DNA from: Paenarthrobacter nitroguajacolicus JCM 14115
Lineage (GTDB): Bacteria; Actinomycetota; Actinomycetes; Actinomycetales; Micrococcaceae
Direction of reading: 5' to 3'
Assembly: GCA_001313365.1 (NCBI GenBank)
Contig: BBFS01000005.1
Span: 42,770 to 106,769, forward strand
Length of the DNA stretch: 64,000 nucleotides
Shown here: positions 28,330-39,928 of the stretch, one piece after another
Numbering within the stretch: position 1 is the first letter of the stretch
Layout of the letters: every line of letters starts with the position of its first letter
Translations under genes and position numbers: made by a program
Notes under the pieces: generated by a model
Database searches by the model: none
What the model saw: the letters and a program-made list of their open reading frames with translations, nothing else
Told to the model about the DNA's origin: nothing

Positions 28330-29771
28330 CCGCCACCATGATCAAGGAATTCAGGCTGCCGGACCTGGGTGAGGGCCTGACCGAATCGGAAATCCTGAGC
28401 TGGAAAGTGGCGGTGGGGGGGATACCGTTACGCTGAACCAGGTCATCGCCGAGGTCGAAACCGCCAAGGCGTCGTCGAGTTGCCCTCGCCCTTCGCAGGC
28501 GTGGTGGCTGAACTTCATGAGCAGCCCGGCACCGTGGTGGAGGTCGGCAAGCCGATCGTTTCGTTCGAGGTTGACGACGCCGGGTCCTCCAACGGGGGGG
28601 CGGCGCACCTGTTGCTGTTAAGGAGTCTGCCGGGACGGGGCCCGCAGGTGACCGTGCCGCCGTCGAGACATCTGCCAATGGTGCCGCCGCCGCTCCCGCC
28701 GATGGGGTGGGGGAGCCCAGCGAAACGTGAGCCGAACCTGGTAGGTTACGGCGCCGTCGTCGAACATTCCGGTCGCCCGACACGGCGTGCCCGCGTACAG
28801 GTACAAAACATGAAGGCCGCAGCGCCGGAGGCGCCCGCGACCGCCGATCCCGTGGTGCCACGTCAGGCGGAGGCCGAAACCTCCGAGCGACCGCGCTCCA
28901 CCCCCTCCGGTCCGGAAGCTCGCCCGTGACCTGGGGGGGGTCGACCTGGAGCTCGTTCCCGGGACCGGGCCGGGTGGGCTCATCACCCGCGAGGATGTTC
29001 AGAACTTCTCCGGTACACCGGAAGCTCCAGCTGAGGCTCCAGGTTCTGCTGCACAGGGTGAGCGGGAAACCCGAACGCCCATTAAGGGTGTTCGCAAGTT
29101 CACGGCCGCAGCCATGGTGCAGAGCGCGTTCACTGCCCCCCCGCATGTGACGGAGTTCCTCACGGTGGACGTCACGGCAACCATGGAATTGCTGGCCAGG
29201 CTCAAGGGCAATAAGGCATTCGAAGGCTACAAGCTGACGCCCCCCCTGACCATTGCGGCCAAGGCGGTTCTGGTGGCGTTGCGGAACAACCCATCGTTGA
29301 ATTCGCGGTGGGATGAGGCCAACCAGGAGATTGTCCAGTTCAATTACGTGAACCTGGGCATCGCGGCCGCAACACCCCCCCGGGGCCTGACGGTCCCGAA
29401 CATCAAGGATGCGGACCGCTTGACGCTTCGCGAGCTCTCCACGGCTTTGACTGAGCTGACCGATACGGCGCGGGCAGGTAAGACGTCGCCGTCGGACTTG
29501 TCTGGCGGCACCATCTCCATCACCAACATCGGCGTGTTTGGCATCGACGCAGGGACCCCCCATCCTGAACCCGGGCGAGGCCGCGATTGTGGCCCTTGGC
29601 GCTGTGAGGAAGGCGCCGTGGGTTGTTAACGACGAACTCGCGGTTCGGCAGGTCATGTCGCTCAGCCTGTCCTTCGACCACCGCTTGGTGGATGGGGAAC
29701 AGGGTTCACGATTCCTTGCGGACCTCGGCTCAATCCTGGCCGACCCTGCCATAGTCATGACCATGATCTGA
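28326..29771 (+). CDS. Dihydrolipoyl acyltransferase (E2) of 2-oxoacid dehydrogenase
   Basis: About 480 residues. The lipoyl domain begins IKEFRLPDLGEGLTESEILS with the lipoyl-lysine motif ETAKA. A Pro/Ala/Glu linker and a peripheral-subunit-binding domain follow (RKLARDLGVDLELVPGTGPG). The catalytic domain ends in SLSLSFDHRLVDGEQGSRFL with the HxxxD active site. It transfers the acyl group to CoA and forms the complex core. Frames break near 28417, 28470, 28600, 28930 and 29560. No E3 gene is present, so a shared dihydrolipoyl dehydrogenase is implied. Confidence 0.9.
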
Positions 29772-29866
29772 CGCGTCCGAAGCTGCGCCGGCCCATCCCT
29801 TTACGAGTGCTTGCAGGAAACTGCAGCTAAGGGGGTGGGCCGTCGCGCGTCGGCCGGTGGGCGGCG

Positions 29867-30745
29867 TCAGTCTTCGGTTGGCGTGGTGCGGTTGGAGTGG
29901 ACGTTGCGCCAGCTATGCTCTGGCTCAAAGCCCAACAGCCTGCGGGCTTTGTCGATGGACAGCATGGTTTCGTGCTCACCCAGTTCCTTGAGGACCTCGA
30001 CGCCGGGGGAAGACTTCGGCTGCCAATTCGGCGCTGCTTCGACTCATCACGGTATCGGCGGCGGCAATGATGAAGGTCTCGAAGCCCGGTTCCCCGTGCT
30101 CCAGGGAGCGCACCACGGCAAGGGCGCCGTCCCGGGCGTCGATGTAGCCCCCCCAGAGGTTCCATTTCCGGAGCGTTGCGTCGGAGTCGAAGGCCGGGAA
30201 AGCGTCGTAATCCTCGGGTCCATGACATTGGAGAATCGCAGTGCCGTGATGCTCAGTTCCGGATCCCAACGCGTCAGTTGGATGGCCATCTGCTCCTCGA
30301 GGTGCTTAACCAGCGAGTAGGTGCTTTCCGGTCGAGCCGCGTACTCCTCATCTACGGGAATGTAGGGAGCTCGATGTCGAAGGGGGAGACCCAGCACGGT
30401 CTCGCTGGAGGCGTAGACCACCTTCTTGATGCCCGCCCTTCGTGCCGCTTGGAACACGTTGTAGGTGGACACCATGTTGTTCTCAAAGATCGCGGCGTCC
30501 GGGGCCAACCCCCCGGCGCTGGTATGGCCGCCAAGTGGACTATCGCGTCCAAGCCGTCGTGTTGGTCATCCAGGCCCAGGAAGACGTCCAGGACCTGTCC
30601 GTAGTTGCGGAGGTCCACGTTGACGTAACCCCCGGCCGCGCGTACCTGCGCGGTCCATATTGAGCACCTCGTGGCCGTCCTGCGTAAGGCGTCGGACCAC
30701 ACTCCTGCCCAGTTTTCCGCTTCCGCCGGTGACTGCAATCCTCAT
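29867..30745 (-). CDS. NAD-dependent epimerase/dehydratase family protein
   Basis: About 290 residues from ATG 30745, beginning with the Rossmann motif RIAVTGGSGKLGRSVVRRL. Extended SDR marks are HLAAIPAPGG, ENNMVSTYNVFQAARRAGI, VVYASSETVLG and the YSLVKHLEEQM active-site Tyr-xxx-Lys. The later part (SITALRFSNVMDPEDY, YIDARDGALAVVRSLEHGE) is also typical. The substrate may be a nucleotide sugar or uronate; none can be named. Frames change near 30640, 30510, 30370, 30210 and 30020. It converges on the E2 gene. Confidence 0.8.
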
Positions 30746-30933
30746 GGGGGGGCGCTCCTCGATAGTGCTGGTACCTAAGCCTGTTGCTTTGTAGATTCAA
30801 CACGGGTTCGAGTTTCAGCCTAGGCGGCACGGCAGCGGAAAACAGCCTGCCAGGCTGGCCCTGGGAGTCCTAGGTACGCCGGAACAACCCACTGCCGGCT
30901 TGTCCGCAGGGCAGTCAGCAGTTTGCAAAATAT

Positions 30934-30947
30934 ATAGACCGGTCTAT
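30934..30947. promoter_or_regulatory. TetR-type operator palindrome
   Basis: ATAGACC-GGTCTAT is a perfect 14-bp palindrome nine bases upstream of the TetR start codon. TAGACC..GGTCTA-type sites are typical for TetR regulators that repress themselves and neighbours. Its place over the likely promoter suggests autoregulation. Confidence 0.65.
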
Positions 30948-30956
30948 TATTTGTTT

Positions 30957-31561
30957 ATGGCAATAAAAGGGAACCTGACAAAAGCACGGCTCACGGAGTC
31001 CATGCTCCAGCTCATCCAGACCAGTGGCTACAGCGGCACGGGGCTGAATGCTGTGATCGAACACGCCGGAGCACCGAAGGGATCGGTCTACTTCCACTTC
31101 CCCCCCGATGGAAAGGAGGGTCTGGGCGTCGCAGCGGTCGAGCTCGCCGCGAAGCAGTTCGAAGCACTCATTGCAGAGGCCGCAGTTTCCGCGGGGAGTG
31201 CGGCTGAGGCTGCCCGCACGGCGATTGAGGTCTTAGCCGCCATCGTCAGTGAGAGCAACTTCCGGCTTGGTTGCCCGGTCTCCGTCGTCACCCTGGAGAT
31301 GGGCGCGGAAAGCGAGCGGCTGAGGCAGGCGTGTGCCGCTGCCTTCGAGTCGTGGATAGCTCCGACGTCCGCGCTCCTCGAGGCCAGCGGTCTTGAGGCC
31401 GGGGAGGCCCGGTCCTTGGCAACCGTTGTTGTATCGACGATCGAGGGGGGGGCGGTGATCGTCTCTCGCGCCATGCAAAGCACTCAACCCTGTTTTCGGC
31501 CGCTGACGTCGTGGCGGCGCTCATCAACCAGCGATGCAAGACCGTTGGCGGGACGCGATGA
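30957..31561 (+). CDS. TetR-family transcriptional regulator
   Basis: About 200 residues from ATG 30957. HTH: MLQLIQTSGYSGTGLNAVIE with GAPKGSVYFHF, the canonical TetR turn. The ligand domain contains NFRLGCPVSVVTLEMGAESE, as in the YxaF/LmrA-like subgroup. A break near 31487 shifts the last 28 residues (FSAADVVAALINQR). The stop overlaps the ATG of the fusion gene downstream, so both are probably one operon, controlled through the palindrome just upstream. Confidence 0.85.
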
Positions 31562-33362
31562 CACCGCACGAAGAATCCCGCCACGCCTGGTCTTCGGGGG
31601 GGCTTCGGGAATGGTCGGCCGGCGCCTCGTCCTGTCCCTTGCTGAAGCTGGCGCTAACGTCACGGCGGCAGTTCGTACCCCAGAGTCCGGAGCGCGGGTC
31701 GAGGGATGGCCAGGAGCATGGTTTGGTGGGGGAGCATCAGCACGGCGATCGTCGACTTCGATGCTCCAGAGATCGTCGAGGGCGGTCCCTCGGCATTCCC
31801 GTTCATCACCGAGATCCATAACTGTGCCGGGTTGTATCGGTTCGGAATGACCGCGCAGGAGGCACGCAGTGCGAACGTCGGCATCGTCGAGAAGCTCATT
31901 GACTTTGCCGGAGAACTCCCCCCCAATCTGCAGCGTGTCGTCCACGTCTCGGGCTACCGCGTCGGCGGGCAGGACCCCCGCAACCGTTCCATGGTCAGAG
32001 GACCATCGCGCCGCGGTCTACGAGGAACTTGGAGCCTATGAAGCCTCAAAGGTGGAATCCGACGCATCTTTCAAGCCCGGGCGCTGGAGCGGGGGGGAGT
32101 CCCCTGGACCATCGTCAATCCGGCCAGTGTGATCGGGGGGGACAGCGTGACCGGTGAGTCCGATCAACTCATCGGGCTGGCCACCACCATTGGGCAGATC
32201 TGGGACGGCACCATGGCCGCACTGCCTGGAAACCAAGAGACGTTCCTCCCGGTCGTCACGGTCGACTATCTGGCGGCTTCATGACTGCAGCGGCGGTCGA
32301 TCCGGTTGCTGACGGCAAGGCCTATTGGATTCTCGACGACGCCACCCCGCCGCTTGCAGATCTGCTCACGCACGTTGGCCGTCATCTCGGTGTCAAGGTC
32401 CCGCGGGTAAGAATGCCGATCGGTGTCATCAAGCGGCTCCCGCAGCGAATCACCAAGGCAGATCCCGAGACGCTGACGTTCATGTCCGCTGACCGCTATC
32501 CGACAGATTCAGCCATCGAGTTCGCCGCCAGGCATGGGATCCCGATGCCGGATGTGCTGGTGTCGCTGGAGCGGTGGGCCGACCACCTGGCTGCGCATCG
32601 GTTTGGCGCCGTCACGGCTGACGGTCGCCGATTCGCCGACGTTGGCGGTCTAAGGACATTTGAGCTCGGCGTAGCCAGGTCCAGCAGGGTGGTCTTTCCC
32701 GGCTTACCGGTCAACGCAGATACTTGGGCCGAAGTGGCGTCGGGCATCGGCGCCCGGGTTGTAGACCTGCCCGGACTCGGCCTCAGTGGTGGAACAGGCG
32801 TTCAGGACTGGGAAAAGTGGCTGCCTGCTGTGTTGGGTGGGGAACCTGCTGACCTCATTGGCCACTCGATCGGTGCGGCTGCGGCGGTAGTCGCGGCTGA
32901 CCGGCTCCCGGGGGCAGGTCAAGTCCCTAACACTGATAGCACCGTTCTTTCTCCAGGTCCCGATGGGTGGCCCGGCCAGACTGCGGCCGCTCGTGTCCGC
33001 CTACTTACGACACGTCAACCCGGCGCGGCTGTCACACCAGCTGACCGGATCAGGAGGGAGCGCGGCTGCTCTGGAGTCCAGTCTCAGTGACCTCAAGCGA
33101 AGCAGCGCCAAGACGGTATCCGAGCACCTCGCCTTGCGGGATCGAAGCCGTGGCGTACCGACCTCCGGGAAGCGCTGGGGCGATTCACCGGCACGGTCCG
33201 CATCGTCACTGGAAGCGATGACCCCCCCTGGCCCCGGGTGTGGTTGAGCAGCTCAAGTCACTTCCGAATGTTCAGTTGATCTCGGTTCCGGGTGCCGGGC
33301 ACCATCCGCAACTGACGCATGGTGATGATCTCGTCGCGCTCATCAAGGGATCGCTTGAGTGA
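31558..33362 (+). CDS. Fusion of NAD(P)-binding epimerase-like and alpha/beta-hydrolase domains
   Basis: Reassembled product of about 600 residues. The N-terminal half is an atypical SDR: PRLVFGGASGMVGRRLVLSL, VVHVSGYRVGG, WTIVNPASVIGDSVTG. It reads on through TPPLADLLTHVGRHLGVKVP into an alpha/beta-hydrolase: VVFPGLPVNADTWAEVASGI, DLPGLGLSGG and the nucleophile elbow DLIGHSIGAAAAVVAADRLP with Ser. The C-terminal LISVPGAGHHPQLTH carries the likely catalytic His. The middle, 32281-32930, is one unbroken frame spanning the junction, so the fusion is real. Frames break near 31585, 31730, 31975, 32095, 32915, 33145 and 33225. Substrate unknown. Confidence 0.7.
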
Positions 33363-33412
33363 ACAGGGCGCCCCCCCGCACCGTGTGAGAGTCCGCCAAC
33401 GAGGCGTGGCTA

Positions 33413-34048
33413 TCACGCTGAAGTGAGAGCCGCCAAGGCCATCTGCTCCAGGATGGGCCTGGCGGACTTCACTGCGATCTTCCTGCCGTGGTGGCGCACC
33501 GAGTGGGGGGGTGTGGAGTTGATCAAACCAAAGGCTGCGTGTGCACGGACACGGAGGCCGGGGACGTCTGCATCCGTGTGAATGCGGGCCAAGACGTCTA
33601 CCCATGTTTCGACGTAACTGCGCTGGAGGGATCTGACTTCTGCCTGGTCGGCGTCGCTGAGACTTCCGAAGTCCCGGTCCTGGACGCGGATGACGTCAGG
33701 ATTGCTGAGGGCGAAATCGACCTGGAACTGGATGAGTCCCTTCAGCGCGGTCCGGGGATCTTCGGACTCCGACACCACCCGCAATCCACCGTCCAGCAAG
33801 TCACGGCTGACGCTGAGTAGTAACTCTCCGAGGACCGCTTGCTTGCCGGGAAAATGCCGGTAAACGGCGGGGCCACTGACGCCTGCTGCTGCTCCGAGGT
33901 CCTCAAGCGACACGCGGGTAAAACCGTTCTCCGCGAAGAGTCCGGCGGCAGCGGACAACAAGGCCAATCTGCGGAGCTCCTTCGCCTGGCCGCGTTGCGT
34001 GGCGGCGGCGCGGGTGCCGTTGATGCTTGCTTCCTGACCTGCGGTCAC
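33413..34048 (-). CDS. TetR-family regulator of the leucine catabolic operon
   Basis: About 211 residues. GTG 34048 is preferred because AAGGAGGAAG lies just upstream; a longer frame opens at 34108. HTH: LLSAAAGLFAENGFTRVSLED with AAAGVSGPAVYRHFPGKQAV. The ligand domain includes DFALSNPDVIRVQDRDFGSL. The gene is divergent from the acyl-CoA carboxylase operon and is the likely repressor of both. The frame is open throughout; one G/C run near 33510 may have added a Pro. Confidence 0.85.
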   Translation of the reverse strand: MTAGQEASINGTRAAATQRGQAKELRRLALLSAAAGLFAENGFTRVSLEDLGAAAGVSGPAVYRHFPGKQAVLGELLLSVSRDLLDGGLRVVSESEDPRTALKGLIQFQVDFALSNPDVIRVQDRDFGSLSDADQAEVRSLQRSYVETWVDVLARIHTDADVPGLRVRAHAAFGLINSTPPHSVRHHGRKIAVKSARPILEQMALAALTSA

Positions 34049-34119
34049 ATCTTCCTCCTTGCGCCAGTCCGGCCCAGCGCTTGCCGGACCGCCTGTGCTG
34101 GACATCACAGTTAATAAAG

Positions 34120-34157
34120 ACTAACCTAAATTTCAGTTACGTGGCACTAACCGAAAT
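34120..34157. promoter_or_regulatory. Direct repeats in the divergent promoter
   Basis: ACTAACCTAAAT (34120-34131) recurs as ACTAACCGAAAT (34146-34157), 26 bases apart, that is about 2.5 helical turns. The pair fills the space between the TetR gene and the carboxylase start and is a candidate operator. Confidence 0.45.
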
Positions 34158-34187
34158 GGCCTGCGGCCGGGAATGGAACAGGGGTCA

Positions 34188-35805
34188 ATGGAGACAATTG
34201 CCAGTCTGACGGGAGCCGCCAGTGGCACCTTTGAGACCAACCAGCAAGCGCAACTGGCCTTGGTGGAGGAACTGAGGGAGCGCCTGGCGACGGCGGCCCT
34301 TGGCGGCCCTGCCAAGTCCCGGGAGCGGCACATCGCCCGCGGGAAACTTCTGCCGCGGGAACGCATTGACTACTTGCTCGATGACGGCAGCCCCCCCTTC
34401 CTTGAGATCGCACCCTTGGCTGCAAATGGCATGTACAACGACGATTCCCCCCCGGGCGCCGGGGTTATTGCAGGCATTGGCCTGGTCCATGGCCGCCACG
34501 TCCTGGTGATCTCCAATGACGCCACGGTCAAGGGCGGCACTTACTATCCCATGACCGTGAAGAAACACCTCCGGGCCCAAGAGATCGCCTTGGAAAACAA
34601 GCTTCCGTGCATCTACCTCGTGGATTCCGGGGGAGCTTTCCTGCCCAAGCAGGACGAAGTCTTCCCGGACAAGGACCACTTTGGCCGGATCTTCTATAAC
34701 CAAGCCAAAATGTCTGCCGCCAAGATCCCGCAGATCGCCTCCGTCATGGGGTCGTGCACGGCGGGCGGTGCCTATGTACCCGCCATGAGCGATGAGACCG
34801 TCATAGTCCGGAACCAGGGCACCATCTTCCTGGGCGGTCCGCCCCTGGTAAAGGCAGCGATTGGTGAGATCGTCACAGCAGAGGAACTGGGCGGCGGCGA
34901 CGTCCATTCAAGGATTTCCGGGGGTCACGGACACCTGGCCGAGAATGACCGACATGCCTTGGAGATCGTTCGGGACATCGTGGCGACGTTGCCGAAGCCG
35001 GCGCGGCCGGCCTGGGACGTGTCCGACGTCGTCCTGCCGCCCGTCGTCGATCCTTCAGGGATCTACGGTGTGGTTCCCACGGACGTCAACGCCCAATACG
35101 ACGTCAGGGAAGTCATCGCAAGGCTGGTTGATGGATCCGAATTCCACGAGTTCAAGAAGAACTACGGCACCACCCTGGTGACCGGATTCGCGCACCTGCA
35201 CGGCCATCCCGTGGGTATCGTGGCCAACAACGGCGTCCTCTTCAGCGAATCGTCCCTGAAGGGCGCACACTTCATTGAACTCTGCGATCAGCGCGGCATA
35301 CCGCTGATCTTCCTGCAGAACCTCTCCGGCTTCATGGTGGGCAAGGACTACGAGCAAGGCGGCATCGCCAAGAACGGCGCCAAAATGGTCACAGCAGTGG
35401 CTACTGCCCGTGTGCCCAAGCTGACAGTGGTTATCGGTGGTTCCTTCGGCGCTGGCAACTACTCCATGTGCGGTCGGGCATACTCGCCGCGGTTCCTGTG
35501 GATGTGGCCCGCGGCCCGCATCTCGGTGATGGGTGGAAACCAGGCCTCCAGCGTCCTGGCCACCGTCAAGAGGGATCAATATGAGGCGGCGGGCAGGAAT
35601 GGTCCGCGGAGGACGAAGAAGCTTCAAAGCTCCCATCAAGCAACAGTATGAGGACCAAGGAAGCCCCCCCTATTACTCCACCGCAAGACTGTGGGACGAC
35701 GGCATTATCGATCCTGCTGACACACGGCGCGTCCTGGGAATGGCCTTGGACGTCGTCTCACGCCAACAACTGCCCGAGACCTCCTTCGGTCTCTTCAGGA
35801 TGTGA
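34188..35805 (+). CDS. Acyl-CoA carboxylase beta subunit (methylcrotonoyl-CoA type)
   Basis: About 535 residues from ATG 34188 (ribosome site AGGGG). Carboxyltransferase signatures are [80 protein letters not shown] and [16 protein letters not shown]. The C-terminal half has [20 protein letters not shown]. These match MccB/AccD1-like proteins, which transfer CO2 from biotin to 3-methylcrotonyl-CoA in leucine breakdown. Frames break near 34920 (one or two codons) and 35575-35610. The first gene of the operon. Confidence 0.92.
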
Positions 35806-35807
35806 CT

Positions 35808-37964
35808 ATGAGCCTCCCAACAACAACCACAGCCCCCCCACCCAGCGCGGCCGTCCAAGCCCGTACCTTCAGCGCCGTCCTTGTTGCCAATCGCGGGGAG
35901 ATCGCCTGCCGCGTCATCAGGACCCTGAAGGAGATGGGCATCCGCTCCGTGGCCGTGTACTCGGACGTGGACAAAGATGCCAGGCACGTAGCCCTCGCCG
36001 ATACCGCCGTCGCCATCGGTGGCACGGCGCCCTCGGAAAGCTACTTGAAGATCGATGCCGTCATCGACGCGTGCCGTCGAAGCGGGGCGGAGGCAGTACA
36101 CCCGGGATACGGCTTCTTGTCCGAGAACGTGGAGTTCGCCAAGGCGCTGGACGCCGCCGGCATCACGTTCATCGGGCCGGGAGTTGGTGCCATTGAAGTC
36201 ATGGGCGACAAGATCCGGTCCAAGAACCACGTGATGGCCTACGACGTTCCCTGCGTACCGGGCATCGCACAACCAGGACTCACCGATCAGGAGTTGATCG
36301 AGGCGGCGCCGGGGGGGTCGGTTTCCCCTTGCTGATCAAGCCGTCCGCTGGTGGAGGCGGCAAAGGCATGCACATCGTGGAACGGCCCGAGGACATGGCC
36401 TCCACGCTCGTCACGGCAAGACGCGTGGCAGCGTCCGCCTTCGGCGACGACACTCTCTTCCTTGAGCGGCTCATTCGCGCGCCCCCGGCACATCGAGGTC
36501 CAGGTCCTGGCCGACAACCACGGCAACGTCATCCACCTCGGCGAGCGCGAGTGCTCACTCCAACGGCGCCACCAGAAGGTCATCGAAGAAGCCCCGTCCG
36601 CCCTCTTCGAATCACTGCCCGACGGCGCAGGGGGGGAGCGGGCCCGCATCGGCGAGGCCGCCTGCAACGCGGCACGTTCGGTCAACTACAGCGGCGCGGG
36701 AACCGTCGAATTCCTGGTCTCCGACGACCACCCCCGATGAGTTCTTCTTCATGGAGATGACACCCGGCTGCAGGTAGAGCATCCTGTCACGGAGATGGTC
36801 ACGGGCATCGACCTCGTCGAATGGCAGGTGAGGATCGCCGCCGGTGAGGTGCTCACCGTTGCGCAGTCCGACGTCGTACTTAACGGCCATGCCGTTGAGG
36901 CGCGCGTTTACGCCGAGGTGCCCGAGCGGAATTTCATGCCGTCGATGGGGCGCATCGTGGCGCTCGCAGAGCAGGGCGCAGGGGATGCAACCGTGTCCGG
37001 GCACCGACAGGCGCATGCGAACGTGCGGATTGATTCCGCCATGCGGGACAGGCTGGAGATCACAGGGGGACTACGATCCATGCTCGCAAAGGTCATTGCA
37101 TGGGGCGAGGACAGGGCAGCGGCACTGGATACCCTTGACGCTGCGCTCGGCCGTTACACACTGCTGGGTGTCGACACGAACGTTGAATATCTGCGGTTGT
37201 TGATCAATGATCCCGAAGTCCGCGCCGGGCACCTGGATACGGGACTGATCGAGCGCAAGCTGCCGTCCCTGGAATTCAGGCACGTTGGTCCCGCTGAACT
37301 GATCGCCGCAGCGCTCACCCTCTGGCTGGAACGGACCGGTGCGGTGCTGGCTGGCGACGCGTGGAAGAGTGCCGACTCCTGGCGCATCGGCGGCCGCGGC
37401 GCCTGGACAGTCACCTTTGGTGTTCCGGGCGGTGGAGTCGTTGCGGTGTCCATCACCGAAGAGGACAGTACCGTCACGGCAAGCATCGACGGCGGGAATC
37501 CCTCCAGCATCAAAGCGGTGGACCGGACCGCTACCAGCATCGCGTTGGAGCTCGACGGCGGCCTGGTCACCTTCGCGGTCGGCATCACCCAGGGTGATGC
37601 CCAGGAAATTTACGTCGGCAACGATGGCTGGTCCTGCAGGCTCGAGGTACTGAATCGTGCAGAGCGGCTGCGGCGGATGCTCGCCGGCATCGAGCGTGAA
37701 GACGGGGGGGCGGCGGACCCGGAGGTGCGCTCGCCGATGCCCGGCACGGTGGTTTCCGTGTCCGTGGTCGACGGCGACTTGGTTGAGGAAGGCCAGGCGC
37801 TCCTTGCCGTGGAAGCGATGAAGATGGAGCACCAACTGGTGGCGTCCGTTGCGGGGGGGACCGTCCACCTCACCAGCAAACCCGGCGACCTGGTCAAAGC
37901 GGACCAGGTGCTCGCCACCATTCACGTAGACAAGACCAGCACAGACGAGGAAGTCCAGCGATGA
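35808..37964 (+). CDS. Acyl-CoA carboxylase alpha subunit (biotin carboxylase + BCCP)
   Basis: About 715 residues, one long multidomain protein. The biotin carboxylase domain has [34 protein letters not shown], the ATP-grasp loop [33 protein letters not shown] and [20 protein letters not shown] linker of the methylcrotonyl/propionyl type follows. The C-terminal biotin carrier domain has [12 protein letters not shown] and the biotinylation motif VEAMKMEH. It carboxylates its own biotin using bicarbonate. Frames change near 36315, 36485, 36735, 36765 and 37065. Confidence 0.92.
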
Positions 37965-39130
37965 GCACGTTTGAACTCAATGAGGAATACCAGGACCTTA
38001 GCGATTCCGTCCGCGAATTCGCCGACGAAGTTGTGGCACCGGTTTCCGCCAAGCACGACGAAGAGCACAGCTTCCCCTACGAGGTTGTGAAGCAGATGGG
38101 GGGGAGATGGGCTTGTTCGGCCTCCCCTTCCCGGAAGAGTTCGGCGGGATGGGTGGAGACTATTTTGCCTGGCGCTGGCATTGGAGCAGCTGGGCCGCGT
38201 TGACCAGTCTGTGGCCATCACCCTTGAAGCCGGTGTGTCGCTCGGTGCCATGCCGGTGTACCGCTTCGGCACGGAGGAACAAAAGCAGGAGTGGCTGCCC
38301 CCCCAGCTGGCGTCCGGACGTTCCTTGGCCGGCTTCGGCCTGACCGAGCGCGAAGCCGGTTCGGATGCCGGCGGCACCAAGACCAACGCCCATCTGGAAA
38401 ACGGCGAATGGGTCATCAACGGCAACAAAGAGTTCATCACCAACTCCGGCACGGATATCACCACGCTGGTCACCGTCACGGCAGTTTCGGGCCATAAAGA
38501 GAACGCTGACGGCAGTACCAAGAAGGAGATCTCCACCATCCTGGTACCGACTGAAACGCCCGGTTTCAGGGCGGAAAAGCCGTACAACAAGGTGGGATGG
38601 AACGCTTCCGACACTCACCCGCTCACCCTGGACAATGTCCGGGTTCCTGAAGCGAACCTCCTGGGCGAGCGCGGCCGGGGTTATGCCAACTTCCTTTCCA
38701 TCCTTGATGAGGCCGCATAGCCATCGCCGCACTGGCCACCGGCGCAGCCCAGGGTTGCGTGGACTTGTCCGTGAAGTACGCGAAGGAACGCAGCGCGTTC
38801 GGGCAGAACATCGGCAAGTACCAGGCCATTCAGTTCAAGATCGCCCGGATGCAGGCAAGGGCCCACACTGCCCGCCTTGCCTATTACGACGCCGCCTCCA
38901 GGATGCTGGCAGGCAAGCCGTTCAAGACCGAAGCGGCCATCGCTAAGATGGTCGCAGGCGAGGCAGCCATGGACAACGCGCGGGACGCCACCCAGGTGTT
39001 CGGCGGCTATGGATTCATCAACGAATTCACGGTGGCACGGCATTACCGCGACTCCAAGATCCTTGAAATCGGGGGGGAGGGCACCACCGAGGTTCAATTG
39101 ATGCTCATCGCCCGCGAGCTGGGTCTGTAA
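37961..39130 (+). CDS. Acyl-CoA dehydrogenase (isovaleryl-CoA type)
   Basis: About 388 residues. Blocks are [72 protein letters not shown] and the C-terminal [20 protein letters not shown] with [12 protein letters not shown]. The operon position and overlap with the carboxylase alpha gene argue for isovaleryl-CoA as substrate, feeding 3-methylcrotonyl-CoA to the carboxylase. Frames change near 38100, 38170, 38718 and, harmlessly, at a G run at 39070. Confidence 0.88.
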
Positions 39131-39150
39131 CCGTACGGGAAGGATCAAGG

Positions 39151-39928
39151 ATGATTGACAAGGTTGTTGCCAGCGCCGCGGAAGCGGTGAAGGACATCCC
39201 GGACGGTGCCTCGCTGGCCGTCGGAGGTTTCGGTTTATGCGGTATCCCCGTTTCCCTGATCGATGCCGTCCACCAGCAGGGCACTACGGATCTTGAAACG
39301 GTCAGCAACAACTGCGGCGTGGACGACTGGGGGGGCCTTGGCATTCTCCTCAAGGACGGACGTATCCGTCGAACCATCAGCTCCTACGTGGGCGAGAACA
39401 AGGAATTTGCCCGGCAGTATCTGGCGGGGGGGAGCTGGAAGTAGTCCTTACTCCACAGGCACCTTGGCTGAGAAGCTTCGCGCCGGTGGTGCCGGCATTC
39501 CGGCCTTCTACACCAAAGCAGGTGTGGGAACCCAGGTGTCCGAGGGCGGCCTCCCGCAAAAGTACGACGCCGACGGGAACGTTGCGCTGGCCTCTTCACC
39601 GAAGGAGGTGCGCACCTTCAACGACGCTGACTATGTGCTTGAAGAGTCCCTGACCCCCCCGGACTTCGGCCTTGTCCACGCCTGGAAGGGAGACCGGCAC
39701 GGCAACCTGGTCTTCCACGCGACAGCGATGAACTTCAACCCCCTCTGTGCCATGGCGGCCAGGACCACCATTGCCGAAGTGGAGGAGTTGGTGGAACCTG
39801 GCGAGCTTGACCCGGAGCACATCCACACCCCCCCGGGGATCTTCGTCCAAAGGGTAGTGGTGGCAACGTCGAACGAGAAGCGGATAGAAAAGCGGACGGT
39901 AGCGCTGACGGCAGGAGCGGATCGATGA
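39151..39928 (+). CDS. 3-oxoacid CoA-transferase subunit A
   Basis: About 256 residues from ATG 39151. Marks are [56 protein letters not shown] [13 protein letters not shown] and [12 protein letters not shown]. It activates acetoacetate with CoA from succinyl-CoA together with subunit B. In leucine breakdown this clears the acetoacetate produced by the lyase. Frames break near 39425-39445; two further G/C runs keep the frame by adding Pro residues. Confidence 0.9.
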
